Source of the DNA: a virus
Virus record (IMG/VR): IMGVR_UViG_3300024475_000023
Span: 1-24,617 of that record
Length of the DNA: 24,617 nt
Reading direction: 5' to 3' (one strand)
The translations under genes were made by a program, and so were the position numbers. This document shows, in pieces, positions 11,730 through 20,331 of this stretch; position 1 is the first letter of the stretch; each line of letters starts with the position of its first letter. The notes beneath the pieces were generated by a model that saw only the letters and a program-made list of their open reading frames with translations, was not told the DNA's origin and did no database searches.

Positions 11730-13606
11730 TGGATCAGTATCAACAATTTATACATAAAAGTAGATATGCACGCTGGCTACCTGAAGAAGGCAGACGCGAG
11801 CGCTGGGACGAAACAGTTAATCGCTATGTAGACTTCTGGGTTAATCGTGGTCAGATTAACGACAAAGAAGCACTCAAGCTCTTCAATGCTATCCACAACT
11901 TAGAAGTAATGCCGTCTATGCGCTGCATGATGACAGCAGGGCCAGCATTGGCTAAGGATAACGTAGCAGGCTTCAACTGTAGCTACCTGCACATCGACTC
12001 ACCACGTAGCTTTGACGAGCTTATGTACGTGTTAATGTGCGGCACAGGCGTAGGCTTCAGCGTAGAGCGTAACTTCATCCAGAAGCTGCCAGAGATTGCT
12101 GAGACCTTCCACGAAACTGACAGCGTTATTGTAGTAGCTGACAGCAAGATCGGTTGGGCTTCTGCCTTCCGTGAGCTTATTGCTATGTTGTATGCAGGTA
12201 AGATTCCTAACTGGGACATGCACAAGGTGCGAGGTGCTGGAGAGCGATTGAAGACTTTTGGTGGACGTGCAAGCGGCCCTGAGCCATTAGAGGATCTGTT
12301 TAACTTCTGTGTAGGCATCTTCCAGAAAGCAGCAGGACGTAAGCTAACTAGCCTAGAGTGTCACGACATCTGCTGTAAGATTGCTGACATTGTAGTGGTA
12401 GGTGGTGTACGTAGATCAGCTCTCATTAGCTTGTCTAACCTGTCAGACCCACGCATGGCTAAAGCTAAGTATGGTAACTGGTGGGACACTGAAGGACAGC
12501 GTAGGCTCGCTAACAACTCTGTAGCGTACACTGAGAAGCCAGACTTTGAAGCGTTCTTGTCAGAGATGCAGAACATGTACGAGTCTAAGGCAGGTGAGCG
12601 TGGTATCTTCAGCCGTGTAGCAGCTCAGAAGATTGCAGCACGTAACGGTCGCCGTGATGCTGACCAAGACTTTGGAACTAACCCGTGCTCAGAGATCATC
12701 CTGCGCTCTAACCAGTTCTGTAACCTATCAGAAGTTGTTGTACGCTCTGACGACACACTGAAGAGTCTCAAGGAGAAGGTAGAAGTAGCTGCCATCATTG
12801 GCACACTACAGGCAACTCTAACAGACTTCCGTTATCTGCGTAGCTGCTGGAAAAGAAACACTGAAGAAGAGGCACTACTTGGAGTATCACTGACAGGAAT
12901 TATGGATCACTACCTGCTGGGTAAGAACTCACCTGATCTGGAGAAGTGGCTGGAGGACATTAGAGATGTTGCTGTTGAAACTAATAAGAAGTGGGCTGCT
13001 AAACTTGGCATTAATCAGTCTGCTGCTATTACTTGCGTTAAGCCGTCTGGTACTGTTTCTCAGCTTGTTGATAGTGCTTCTGGTATCCATCCTCGCTTCT
13101 CTAAGCATTACATTCGGCGAGTACGTTCAGATAAGAAAGACCCGCTTGCTCAGTTCATGTCCGCAGCTGGCTTCCCTGTTGAACAAGATGTTATGAGTAA
13201 AGCGTCACTGGTGTTTAGCTTCCCTGTAAAAGCACCTGAAAACAGCACTACAGTAAAGCAGATGGGAGCGATGGATCAGCTGCACTTATGGAAGGCGTAT
13301 CAGAACTTCTGGTGCGAACATAAGCCAAGTATCACTGTGTACTATACGGACGATGAGTTCCTGCAAGTAGCTCAGTGGATATGGGAGAACTTTGACATCT
13401 GCTCTGGTATCTCTCTGCTGCCTGTTAGTGACCATGTATATCAACAAGCTCCGTATGAAGACATCAGTGCTGATAAGTATGAAGAACTACTAGCACAGAT
13501 GCCTGTAGATATTAACTGGGAAGATCTCGTACACTTTGAAGAGGAAGACAACACTACAGGTTCTCAAGAGCTGGCGTGTGTCGGAGGTGCTTGCGAGATA
13601 GTTTAA
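11729..13606 (+). CDS. nrdJ: Class II ribonucleotide reductase (B12-dependent)
   Basis: 625 residues. It reduces ribonucleotides to deoxyribonucleotides using adenosylcobalamin, feeding phage DNA synthesis. Key residues fit the monomeric Lactobacillus-type triphosphate reductase: thiyl cysteine C320 and E322 in NPCSEIIL, redox pair C84 (FNCSY) and C331 (QFCNLSE), and a C-terminal shuttle pair C617/C622 (CVGGAC). The 11-residue gap between C320 and C331 equals that between C408 and C419 in the Lactobacillus enzyme. No separate small subunit or activase is nearby, as expected for class II. A host with cobalamin is implied. Codon use changes sharply at 12965-13117. It is the last gene of the rightward arm, followed by a hairpin. 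Confidence 0.95.
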   Translation: MDQYQQFIHKSRYARWLPEEGRRERWDETVNRYVDFWVNRGQINDKEALKLFNAIHNLEVMPSMRCMMTAGPALAKDNVAGFNCSYLHIDSPRSFDELMYVLMCGTGVGFSVERNFIQKLPEIAETFHETDSVIVVADSKIGWASAFRELIAMLYAGKIPNWDMHKVRGAGERLKTFGGRASGPEPLEDLFNFCVGIFQKAAGRKLTSLECHDICCKIADIVVVGGVRRSALISLSNLSDPRMAKAKYGNWWDTEGQRRLANNSVAYTEKPDFEAFLSEMQNMYESKAGERGIFSRVAAQKIAARNGRRDADQDFGTNPCSEIILRSNQFCNLSEVVVRSDDTLKSLKEKVEVAAIIGTLQATLTDFRYLRSCWKRNTEEEALLGVSLTGIMDHYLLGKNSPDLEKWLEDIRDVAVETNKKWAAKLGINQSAAITCVKPSGTVSQLVDSASGIHPRFSKHYIRRVRSDKKDPLAQFMSAAGFPVEQDVMSKASLVFSFPVKAPENSTTVKQMGAMDQLHLWKAYQNFWCEHKPSITVYYTDDEFLQVAQWIWENFDICSGISLLPVSDHVYQQAPYEDISADKYEELLAQMPVDINWEDLVHFEEEDNTTGSQELACVGGACEIV

Positions 13607-13658
13607 AAAAGTTCCAATATACGTACTATAAGTACCTAAACAAGCACTTATGTAAACC

Positions 13659-13691
13659 AAAGCCCTATAGAGAGTTCTATAGGGCTTTTTT
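13659..13691 (+). terminator. Terminator between converging arms
   Basis: A 12-bp perfect stem (AAAGCCCTATAG, loop AGAGTT, CTATAGGGCTTT) is followed by TTTA, giving six T in a row from the stem end onward on the plus strand. Reading leftward, the RNA has only a TTTGG run after the stem, so it would be a weaker terminator for the minus-strand genes. It lies within the 86-base gap between the two arms. Confidence 0.9.
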
Positions 13692-13692
13692 A

Positions 13693-15882
13693 TTACTCTC
13701 CGCCTAACAAGGCATTAGCTACTTGACCTGCTTGTATGCCAGTGAGTCCTGAGTTTTCAATAAAGCGTTCTACCAAACTCGTAGGTATCGGCTTACCTGC
13801 TCTGAACATTGCATTCAGTTGTTGTACATCCTTGATATTCTGTTGGATAGCCTTAGCGCTGAGTTTATTACGTACCGAGTTACCGATAACACCAAACACA
13901 GCTGTTTTGATCAAACCCGGATCTGTAATAGCTCCAATCTCTCGACCTCTTACTGTCAACGTAGCTGCTGATTCAGATCCTACCAGTCCCTTCTGGAGCA
14001 GTGTAACTTCCTTAGCTAGAGAATCTAACTGCTTCGCCGTAACAGGATCAACAATAGCGTTGAAAGTGTCTCTGAATGGCTTCTGCAACATCTTCTCTGC
14101 AAACTGCTCAGACTCTCTAGCAGTGCGCTGTGAGAACAAAGTATTAAGGTACGTAGATTGCATGCTCTCCAAGATGTTCTCGCCTTGATTATTACTTTTT
14201 AGCTCTTTAGCTTTTGCTATCAAAGCACGCACCGAGTCAACACCTATTTGCTCACCTGCTGCAACTAAGTCTTCACCAATCTTGGCCGGGTTGTTCTTGT
14301 TCAAGCTCTTAACAATCCAGTCGCCATTGATAACTTTGATGCCTTCGCGATACATATCAGTAGCTGCTTTATAAGTTTCCCGCAGCTCCGGGTTGAGCCT
14401 GCTCGCTGTTTTATTCATAGCACTTTCAAGTCTCTCAGTAGCTTCACTCATTAACTTATAAGCCTGAGAGTCTTTACTGCCCAAGTCAGCATCCATATCT
14501 CTCATCAAACTCTTGAGATTAGAAAGTTCTTCATGCGCTTCAGAGAAAGACATTTTATTACGAAGCTGTAGAAGATCTTTAGCTCGCTTGGCATACTTGC
14601 CTTCGATACCAGATACACCACCTTTACGAATTAAGCGATCAAGAGCAAGAGTACCTAGTCTCTGTGTTGCGGTAGTGTCAACAAACTGAGGGCCAGTGAG
14701 TTTCTTTTCAAGACCCTTGATAGCATCGTTCAGCATTTTAACAGCTGGGCCAGAACCGCCTGCTTTAATCAATTGTGCTCTAATTTTTTCTAAACGAGCA
14801 ATCTGCTTGGCTACTTCTTTAGGTTGCGGAAACATCGGTAACTTTGCAATAGCTTGTTTAGCAGCTTTTGCTGAGGCATCTGCATTTCTACCAAGTTTTC
14901 TAAGAGAATCGTTAGCTGCTTGTATAGTATCAACTGTAGAGATGTTAACCTTGCCTAGCTTGTCGATAGTGTTGTACATTGGAGCAACAGTTTCTTTAAG
15001 AGCTTTTGTGGTGTCTTCTGCCAATGCAGCAATAGCCTTACCCGTCTCATCGCGTGTTAAACCAGCAGTAGTGTCCAATACTTCACCAAAAGAATCTCTG
15101 ATATACTTGTTCTGTATATCAATAGCATCATCTACTTCTCTACGTAATACAAAAGATGCTTGAGCAATTTCCTGTGCTGCTAGACCTTTCTGACTACCCG
15201 GAATCTGTGAAGGCAACAAACGACCGCCTCTACGTTCTAGTTTATCTTGGAGATTAGCAGCTCTGAGAATATCATCTTCACTCTTCAACATCTCTTGTTC
15301 AAAGCGAGACAGCGATTCAGGAGGAATATCATAAGTCCTAGCAGCTGTTTCTGCATCCATAAGACCATTCTTAACGTCCAAAGCAGCTTTGTGTATAGCA
15401 GCTTCCAACGAACTATCAGAAGGTGTAGACCTGATCATGTTGTAGATAGGTTTCGCAATAGTACCTAGTGCTTTACCAGCAATGCCAAAACCAACGCCGA
15501 ATAAAACATCAGTCTTAGCAGCTTCGCTTGCTTGTTCTGCAACTTCTTTACCGTCTACTGATCTACCTTCTAGGGCAGCTTCTGCTATTTCACCAGTTGC
15601 TGACCCAAAAGCTGTTCCATAAGCTCCGCCAAGAATACCGCCGATAGCCGTTCCTAAGCCGGGAAGAATAGCTGTACCAGCAGCAGCTCCGTAGTAAGCA
15701 CCCATTAAACCGCCACCAATCTCACCAACAGTACTCAAATAGTCAGCAGCGGTTTCGGTATCTCTTGAGAATTCCTCAACTGTTGCATAACCGTTCTCAA
15801 TAGCAATTCTCTTAAAGTCGTCATCTGTCATGTCATCAGGCAAACCCCTGACAATAGTGCCATTAGGTAATGTCTTATCCAT
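13693..15882 (-). CDS. Large internal/ejection-type virion protein
   Basis: 729 residues, last gene of the leftward arm. A short acidic start (MDKTLPNGTIVRGLPDD) is followed by a Gly/Ala-rich stretch at about residues 54-96 (GGGLMGAYYGAAAGTAILPG and a second GGILGGAYGTAFGSATG run), which could insert in a membrane. The remainder is long, charged and predicted helical or coiled-coil (for example AKQIARLEKIRAQLIKAGG). This layout, and its place after tail genes, fits proteins expelled with the DNA, such as those of T7 or P22. I see no lysozyme or transglycosylase motif. Homology to a named family is not claimed. Confidence 0.7.
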   Translation of the reverse strand: MDKTLPNGTIVRGLPDDMTDDDFKRIAIENGYATVEEFSRDTETAADYLSTVGEIGGGLMGAYYGAAAGTAILPGLGTAIGGILGGAYGTAFGSATGEIAEAALEGRSVDGKEVAEQASEAAKTDVLFGVGFGIAGKALGTIAKPIYNMIRSTPSDSSLEAAIHKAALDVKNGLMDAETAARTYDIPPESLSRFEQEMLKSEDDILRAANLQDKLERRGGRLLPSQIPGSQKGLAAQEIAQASFVLRREVDDAIDIQNKYIRDSFGEVLDTTAGLTRDETGKAIAALAEDTTKALKETVAPMYNTIDKLGKVNISTVDTIQAANDSLRKLGRNADASAKAAKQAIAKLPMFPQPKEVAKQIARLEKIRAQLIKAGGSGPAVKMLNDAIKGLEKKLTGPQFVDTTATQRLGTLALDRLIRKGGVSGIEGKYAKRAKDLLQLRNKMSFSEAHEELSNLKSLMRDMDADLGSKDSQAYKLMSEATERLESAMNKTASRLNPELRETYKAATDMYREGIKVINGDWIVKSLNKNNPAKIGEDLVAAGEQIGVDSVRALIAKAKELKSNNQGENILESMQSTYLNTLFSQRTARESEQFAEKMLQKPFRDTFNAIVDPVTAKQLDSLAKEVTLLQKGLVGSESAATLTVRGREIGAITDPGLIKTAVFGVIGNSVRNKLSAKAIQQNIKDVQQLNAMFRAGKPIPTSLVERFIENSGLTGIQAGQVANALLGGE

Positions 15883-16928
15883 TATCGACGACCTCCTCTA
15901 AGTGCTGTTGCTCTTTTAATAGCTGATTGTTCATCCGCGAGTTTCTTCTCTTCTTCTTTCTTCTCTTCTTCTTTTTTCTTTCTTAAGAATTCCTCCATAG
16001 AAAGCTCAGTAACTGGTACAAACTCAAAATCATATATTTCCATTATTCTGTCTTCAAAGCCTTCTTCCTTAACTTTTTTGCGCCAGTCGTCCAAGAAGCC
16101 TGAATCGTCACCTTTCTTATCTTTCAACCACTTGCTTCTGGCGTTTTCTTTCTCAGCAGCAATTGCGGCAAGTTTAGCTTGTCCCTTCAAGAACGATGCA
16201 ATAGTTTCAGCATTATACGTAGCATCTGGCCAGCCTCTCATAGCAATCTGCACATCTTTATCAGAAGCTGCTCCCGGAGGAAGTTGATTCAAAACAATAG
16301 AGTTTTTTAGTCCATTGAATTGTGTTCTAAGAATAGAAATTTCGCCTTGTTTACCCATGTAATCGTTGAAGGCATCGTAGGCTCTACCAGCTAAACCAGC
16401 AGGGGGTTTGTACTTCTCGTACTGCTTACCAATGTTGTACATCGCATTAGCTTGTTCAGCTTTAGCTCGAGCAATTTCACTGACTTCTCTGATCGCTTTC
16501 CTATCATTAGAACTTAGGGTATCTTTGTCAACAGTTAAACGTGCCCTATTGATTGCCAGTTGCTCGTCCATTTGCTTGTTTTCCAGATCCTGCTGTGCTC
16601 TGCTTTCTTTTCGTCTGTTAAACTCATCTTGCAAAGCTAACGCGCCTGCTGGGTTAACAGAAGCTAAGATGCCAATAGCTTGTTGCTGTCCTTCTGGTGT
16701 TGTTGTATCAATAGCTCCCAAAGCCTCTCTAGCTTTCTCTGCTGTTGTCTTAGTATCTATGCCAAACAAGCCACCAACACTTTGTCTAAAATCAACAGCT
16801 CTTTGTGGAGCGCTTACATCTGCCAAACGACCAGCAGGTAGTTGTGCTTGCTGAATACCCTGAGCTCGCAAAAGGTCTTCTTGACTAACACCGAGAGAGC
16901 CAAACATTCCAGTTATATCTGTAGCCAT
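15882..16928 (-). CDS. Probable internal virion protein, charged tail
   Basis: 348 residues, starting MATDITGMFGSLGVSQEDLL. The middle is predicted helical with many Ala, Gln and Arg (for example EIARAKAEQANAMYNIGKQY). The last third has a run of Lys/Glu built from two identical 15-base units (KEEEK twice). It is joined to both neighbours by TAATG junctions, so the three large proteins of this end are probably made in fixed ratio. The role as an internal or ejection protein is inferred from position, size and composition. Confidence 0.65.
   Translation of the reverse strand: MATDITGMFGSLGVSQEDLLRAQGIQQAQLPAGRLADVSAPQRAVDFRQSVGGLFGIDTKTTAEKAREALGAIDTTTPEGQQQAIGILASVNPAGALALQDEFNRRKESRAQQDLENKQMDEQLAINRARLTVDKDTLSSNDRKAIREVSEIARAKAEQANAMYNIGKQYEKYKPPAGLAGRAYDAFNDYMGKQGEISILRTQFNGLKNSIVLNQLPPGAASDKDVQIAMRGWPDATYNAETIASFLKGQAKLAAIAAEKENARSKWLKDKKGDDSGFLDDWRKKVKEEGFEDRIMEIYDFEFVPVTELSMEEFLRKKKEEEKKEEEKKLADEQSAIKRATALRGGRR
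15945..15974 (-). repeat. Two perfect 15-bp tandem units
   Basis: CTTCTCTTCTTCTTT occurs twice in tandem on the plus strand, inside an unbroken 43-base pyrimidine tract (15942-15984). On the coding strand each unit adds five residues, KEEEK. Confidence 0.85.
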
Positions 16929-18565
16929 TAGATTCCACCCCCGTAAGATGGTGTTAAATATTTAGAAATATCAATTTCGTCTGCTGTTGTTGCAGGAGCT
17001 ACTGAGCCGTAGCCATAACCGCCTGAGGCAAGTGAGCTTAGGAATCCTTCACCGCCTAGCCAAGAGTCTGATGTGTAGTTTGGTGTAAATCCTTGCGATG
17101 GCGACCCAAACAAGTTAGACAAGTCTCCATAGTTAAACTCACCGTCCCCACCTAACCAGCCTGACGAAGCATAAGTAGGCTCTGCACTATCGGAAGGTTT
17201 AAACAAGCTGCTCAATATACCAGCGTAATCAAAACTTCCACCAGAAGGTTGGGAGCTACCGCCAAGCAATCCTTGAGCTGTTTGAGACAGTAACTGCTTT
17301 TGTGCAAACTCTCTGTCAGATGCTATCTTAGCGGCTTGTAAGTAACTCTCGAGACCTGTCTGGCCCAGCTGCGCTTGTAAAGTTGCTCCGGTACGTTGAC
17401 CTGTACCAGCAATGTTAGCGATGTCAGTGCCATAGCCAAGAGCTGCCAGAGCTTGTTGTTGTGGGGTAAAGCCAGCACCAAGAAGACCAGTAGCGCCTGC
17501 CAGAGCTTGTTGCTGTTCTGCAAGTGCTTGGTTACGTGCTGAAAGACTAGCACCAGCCATAGCTTCTTGTCGTGCTTTCTCATAAGCAAACTGCTCAGGT
17601 GATCCACCATACTGTGCAGTCTGTAGACCGCTACGACCACCAGCAAACAAACGCTCTTGCAGTAATGCTTGTTGACGCTCTTCTTCAGGGCGCTGTGTGG
17701 CTCGTATTTGCTCGTATAAGGCCGCCTGTTGTGCAGCAGGGTCTTGACCTACTTGTCCAAACAAACCTTGTGCTTGACCCAATAGCTGCTCTTGTAGCGC
17801 CTGTTGCTGTGGGCTAAGCTCTAGTGTGTAACCGCCTTGAGGAGTAGTGCCTGCACGTGCCAAGCTAGAGGTAACAGTGAATGGTTTAAACTCTGTACCA
17901 GCTACTGCTTGCTGTCCTAACGCACCTGCTGTACCTAGAGCAGCTTGTCCTACCTGCTGTGCTCCTTGTAGCGCTTGCTGTCCTTCGTAGTAAGAACCTA
18001 GAGCACTTCCAAAATCTCCTAAGTTAAAGTTACCACCTAAGAGACCACCAAGAGCCAAGCCACCTGCTACAGCTCCTGTGGAAGGAGTAGAACCAACAGT
18101 CATACCAGTCAAAGGATTAACACCTGTGGCAGTCATAGTCCCTGTAGGCTGTTGTGGCATCTGAGTGTTAAAGAACCCGCTGCGGGTCTCCCCCTGTAAG
18201 TCTCCTAAAGCTGCACCGCCATATACGGAAGAACTGCTAGGGCCGCTAGAGCCTGTTTGTGGCAGGTTTGAAGATAGTGTTGTTTTATAATAATCCTCTG
18301 CGCCGGGGTTATTATCAAAATAGTTTTTTAACCTGTCTCGATACCCTATTATAGTTGAGCTTCCTTCTCTTGACTTGCCTGTTATAGGATCAATATACTT
18401 CCGAATATCGTGGGTCTCCACAGTAGGTCTTACAGGCATGTCGCTAAACGCACTTGGTTGCTGAGGTACGCCACCAGTTACACCTTGTGGGCCAGCCATG
18501 CTCATTTGATTAGGCATCATTCTCATTTGATCAGGGATGTATCTACCTTGTGCATCATACGCCAT
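16928..18565 (-). CDS. Gln/Gly-rich virion protein, probable internal protein
   Basis: 545 residues. It starts with Met/Gln/Pro-rich disordered sequence (MRMMPNQMSMAGPQG), then has a Gly/Ala-rich hydrophobic stretch (AVAGGLALGGLLGGNFNLGD). A long Gln/Ala helical region follows (ALQEQLLGQAQGLFGQ, QALAEQQQALAGATGLLG), and then a Ser/Gly-rich tail holding two degenerate copies of a ~32-residue unit ending WLGG(D/E)G. I associate this composition with internal or ejection-type proteins of marine short-tailed phages. No enzymatic motif is present. Both ends form TAATG junctions. Confidence 0.65.
   Translation of the reverse strand: MAYDAQGRYIPDQMRMMPNQMSMAGPQGVTGGVPQQPSAFSDMPVRPTVETHDIRKYIDPITGKSREGSSTIIGYRDRLKNYFDNNPGAEDYYKTTLSSNLPQTGSSGPSSSSVYGGAALGDLQGETRSGFFNTQMPQQPTGTMTATGVNPLTGMTVGSTPSTGAVAGGLALGGLLGGNFNLGDFGSALGSYYEGQQALQGAQQVGQAALGTAGALGQQAVAGTEFKPFTVTSSLARAGTTPQGGYTLELSPQQQALQEQLLGQAQGLFGQVGQDPAAQQAALYEQIRATQRPEEERQQALLQERLFAGGRSGLQTAQYGGSPEQFAYEKARQEAMAGASLSARNQALAEQQQALAGATGLLGAGFTPQQQALAALGYGTDIANIAGTGQRTGATLQAQLGQTGLESYLQAAKIASDREFAQKQLLSQTAQGLLGGSSQPSGGSFDYAGILSSLFKPSDSAEPTYASSGWLGGDGEFNYGDLSNLFGSPSQGFTPNYTSDSWLGGEGFLSSLASGGYGYGSVAPATTADEIDISKYLTPSYGGGI
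17050..17238 (-). repeat. Intragenic tandem repeat, ~32-residue units
   Basis: Two adjacent units in the 545-residue protein share F(D/N)Y at the start, LS(S/N)LF in the middle, P(T/N)Y(A/T)S near the end and WLGG(D/E)G as the close. The DNA copies have diverged. Confidence 0.65.
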
Positions 18566-18798
18566 TAGAACGTACCTCCAGTAATAGTACCAGCTGTTAG
18601 CGTACCTGAGACATTGACGGTGACAGCGGTCATTGTTCCTGTGAAGGTAGGATCAGCTTTGTTAGATTTAGAGTTGACAGCAGTTGCGATGTTGTCAAAC
18701 TCAGTGTTTATTTCAGTACCCTTAACAATCTTAGCGGGGTCGCCAGAGCTTAGGGAGTCCTTAGTTGCAAAGTTAGTTGTCTTAGTGTAATTAGACAT
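18565..18798 (-). CDS. Short fibre-like protein
   Basis: 77 residues. It starts MSNYTKTTNFATKDSLSSGD, has KGTEINTEFDNIATAV at 26-41, and then a Thr/Gly/Val-rich repeat-like end (TFTGTMTAVTVNVSGTLTAG). I recognise this as the amino segment seen on many fibre or spike-type proteins of marine phages, where it often precedes a trimeric beta-helix or collagen-like shaft. Here the frame ends after the first few repeats. It may be a short adaptor that docks a separate fibre, or the remnant of a longer fibre. It is bounded by the 510-residue gene on one side and a TAATG junction on the other. Confidence 0.75.
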   Translation of the reverse strand: MSNYTKTTNFATKDSLSSGDPAKIVKGTEINTEFDNIATAVNSKSNKADPTFTGTMTAVTVNVSGTLTAGTITGGTF

Positions 18799-20331
18799 TT
18801 AGATAAGTCTCCCTAATATAGCGTGAATGTCAATTTTTTGAATAGAGAAAGCAGCATTGTTAATCTCAGCTTCGATGCCAATAGTTACTACAGAGCCGTT
18901 ACCAGTAGCATTTACTTTCGGTGTGTTAATGATAATCGCTGCCGAGTATTCTGCATCTGTGTTATACTCACTAATACCGTACTCAGCTATGTTACTTGAA
19001 CCGAAAATAAAAGGTTGCTTTGTAAAGTCTGATGTGTAATCATAACCCCAGTTGAGTGTTGTCTGCGTGTTCTGACCACCAATGATTGTCAAGTTAAACT
19101 TCTTCAAGAACTTCAAGTTAGCAGCATTCTGGAAGTCAAGAGGATTACTAAAGTAACGCAGCTGGTACTTCTCAGTGTCGTCTAAGTAACCACCATAGTT
19201 TACAATGCCATTAACATTACCTATATGAATGACTCCATTGTCACAACGCTCAAAAGCAGTAACACCCATGTTCGACCATGTAGTGACTCTGTGACTTCCG
19301 TTCTCTAACGGTACTCTCATGTCCAAACAGTATATTATACTACTATCCGGGAAAGAAAGCAAGTAAAATGCTTCTTCTGGGCTATATAAAGATATAATAG
19401 GATTTGTTTGCTGCTGAATCAAACTTACCAAATCATTGCGGACATTCTTGCTGATGTCGCTCATGGGCAATGACTTCTCTTGAATAGTTCTACCCAGTGT
19501 ACGAATACCTGTGTTAGACAAGAAGATCAAGTCGCTACCTGTTGCTTGTACGGAGTCTCTAGCGATACATCCAATACCCGCTATAGTGTCCTGTAAGGTC
19601 ATTGTAGAGGGACTAGAAGCACCGCTATAGGTAAGTATAGACTTCTTACCAAAGATGATTAGAAAGCCATTGTGGGCCGCTAGAGCCACTATCTCGTCAA
19701 AGCCTTCAGGCCATACTCTAGTGAGGTCTAAGCTACCAGAAGAACCACCTGTCCAGTGAGCACCGTCAAGCAGGTCACTCCAATAAACTGTGTGCTTGTT
19801 AGTGGCTGTGTCTGCTACCCATAGACGACCAAAAGCTGCAAGAGCTTCGTTAGCCTGTGGCATAACACCTGTGTAGTGGCTGTGGTCTGAAATGCTCTCT
19901 ATAGTAAACGGAACAGTTTCATTGGTACCTATAAGGGGTTCATGTCCACGCTGCACCATGAAGATGTGGTTAGCAAAAGTAACACTCTTCCAGTTGTTAG
20001 CTGTAATAGTGTGACCAACGGGTGTGTAGTCTACCAGCGTAGTGTCACCAACAAAGACCTTGTTGTTACCAGCAGAGATAATGCGTCTGTCACCACTGTA
20101 GTCAATGAACTGATGAATTGCTTCAATGCCTCTGCTGCTCCCTAACACACTAGCCCCGTTAGTTGACAGTGGTTGATAACCTTGTCTAGCACCCACACGA
20201 CCTAGCTTATCAATAACACAGTTGTCAGCTACAGACGCATACGAAGGATCTAAGCCAACAGGAGAGTCTTGAGTGTTTAAACCAAAGAAGCCCGGAGCAG
20301 AGATTGTAATGTTCTGTAAAGGTGATCCCAT
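18799..20331 (-). CDS. Tail nozzle/stabilisation-type protein
   Basis: 510 residues, predicted almost entirely beta, with a start typical of this kind of tail protein (ITISAPGFFGLNTQDSPVGL at about 9-28, then VADNCVIDKLGRVGARQG). Repeated short strands such as RRIISAGNNKVFVGDT, HIFMVQRGHEPLIGTN and GFLIIFGKKSILTYSG suggest a beta-propeller-like body, as in T7 gp12 or P22 gp10. It would close the tail tube below the connector. It is preceded by the connector-like gene through a TAATG junction, the order found in T7-like virions (gp11 then gp12). Confidence 0.75.
   Translation of the reverse strand: MGSPLQNITISAPGFFGLNTQDSPVGLDPSYASVADNCVIDKLGRVGARQGYQPLSTNGASVLGSSRGIEAIHQFIDYSGDRRIISAGNNKVFVGDTTLVDYTPVGHTITANNWKSVTFANHIFMVQRGHEPLIGTNETVPFTIESISDHSHYTGVMPQANEALAAFGRLWVADTATNKHTVYWSDLLDGAHWTGGSSGSLDLTRVWPEGFDEIVALAAHNGFLIIFGKKSILTYSGASSPSTMTLQDTIAGIGCIARDSVQATGSDLIFLSNTGIRTLGRTIQEKSLPMSDISKNVRNDLVSLIQQQTNPIISLYSPEEAFYLLSFPDSSIIYCLDMRVPLENGSHRVTTWSNMGVTAFERCDNGVIHIGNVNGIVNYGGYLDDTEKYQLRYFSNPLDFQNAANLKFLKKFNLTIIGGQNTQTTLNWGYDYTSDFTKQPFIFGSSNIAEYGISEYNTDAEYSAAIIINTPKVNATGNGSVVTIGIEAEINNAAFSIQKIDIHAILGRLI

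Noticed and set aside
13736-16854. Plus-strand frames of 150, 155, 73 and 148 residues opposite the large leftward genes
   Set aside because: They are Ser/Leu/Cys-rich reverse images of Ala/Lys/Glu-rich coding sequence. The minus-strand frames are long, continuous and coupled by TAATG junctions.
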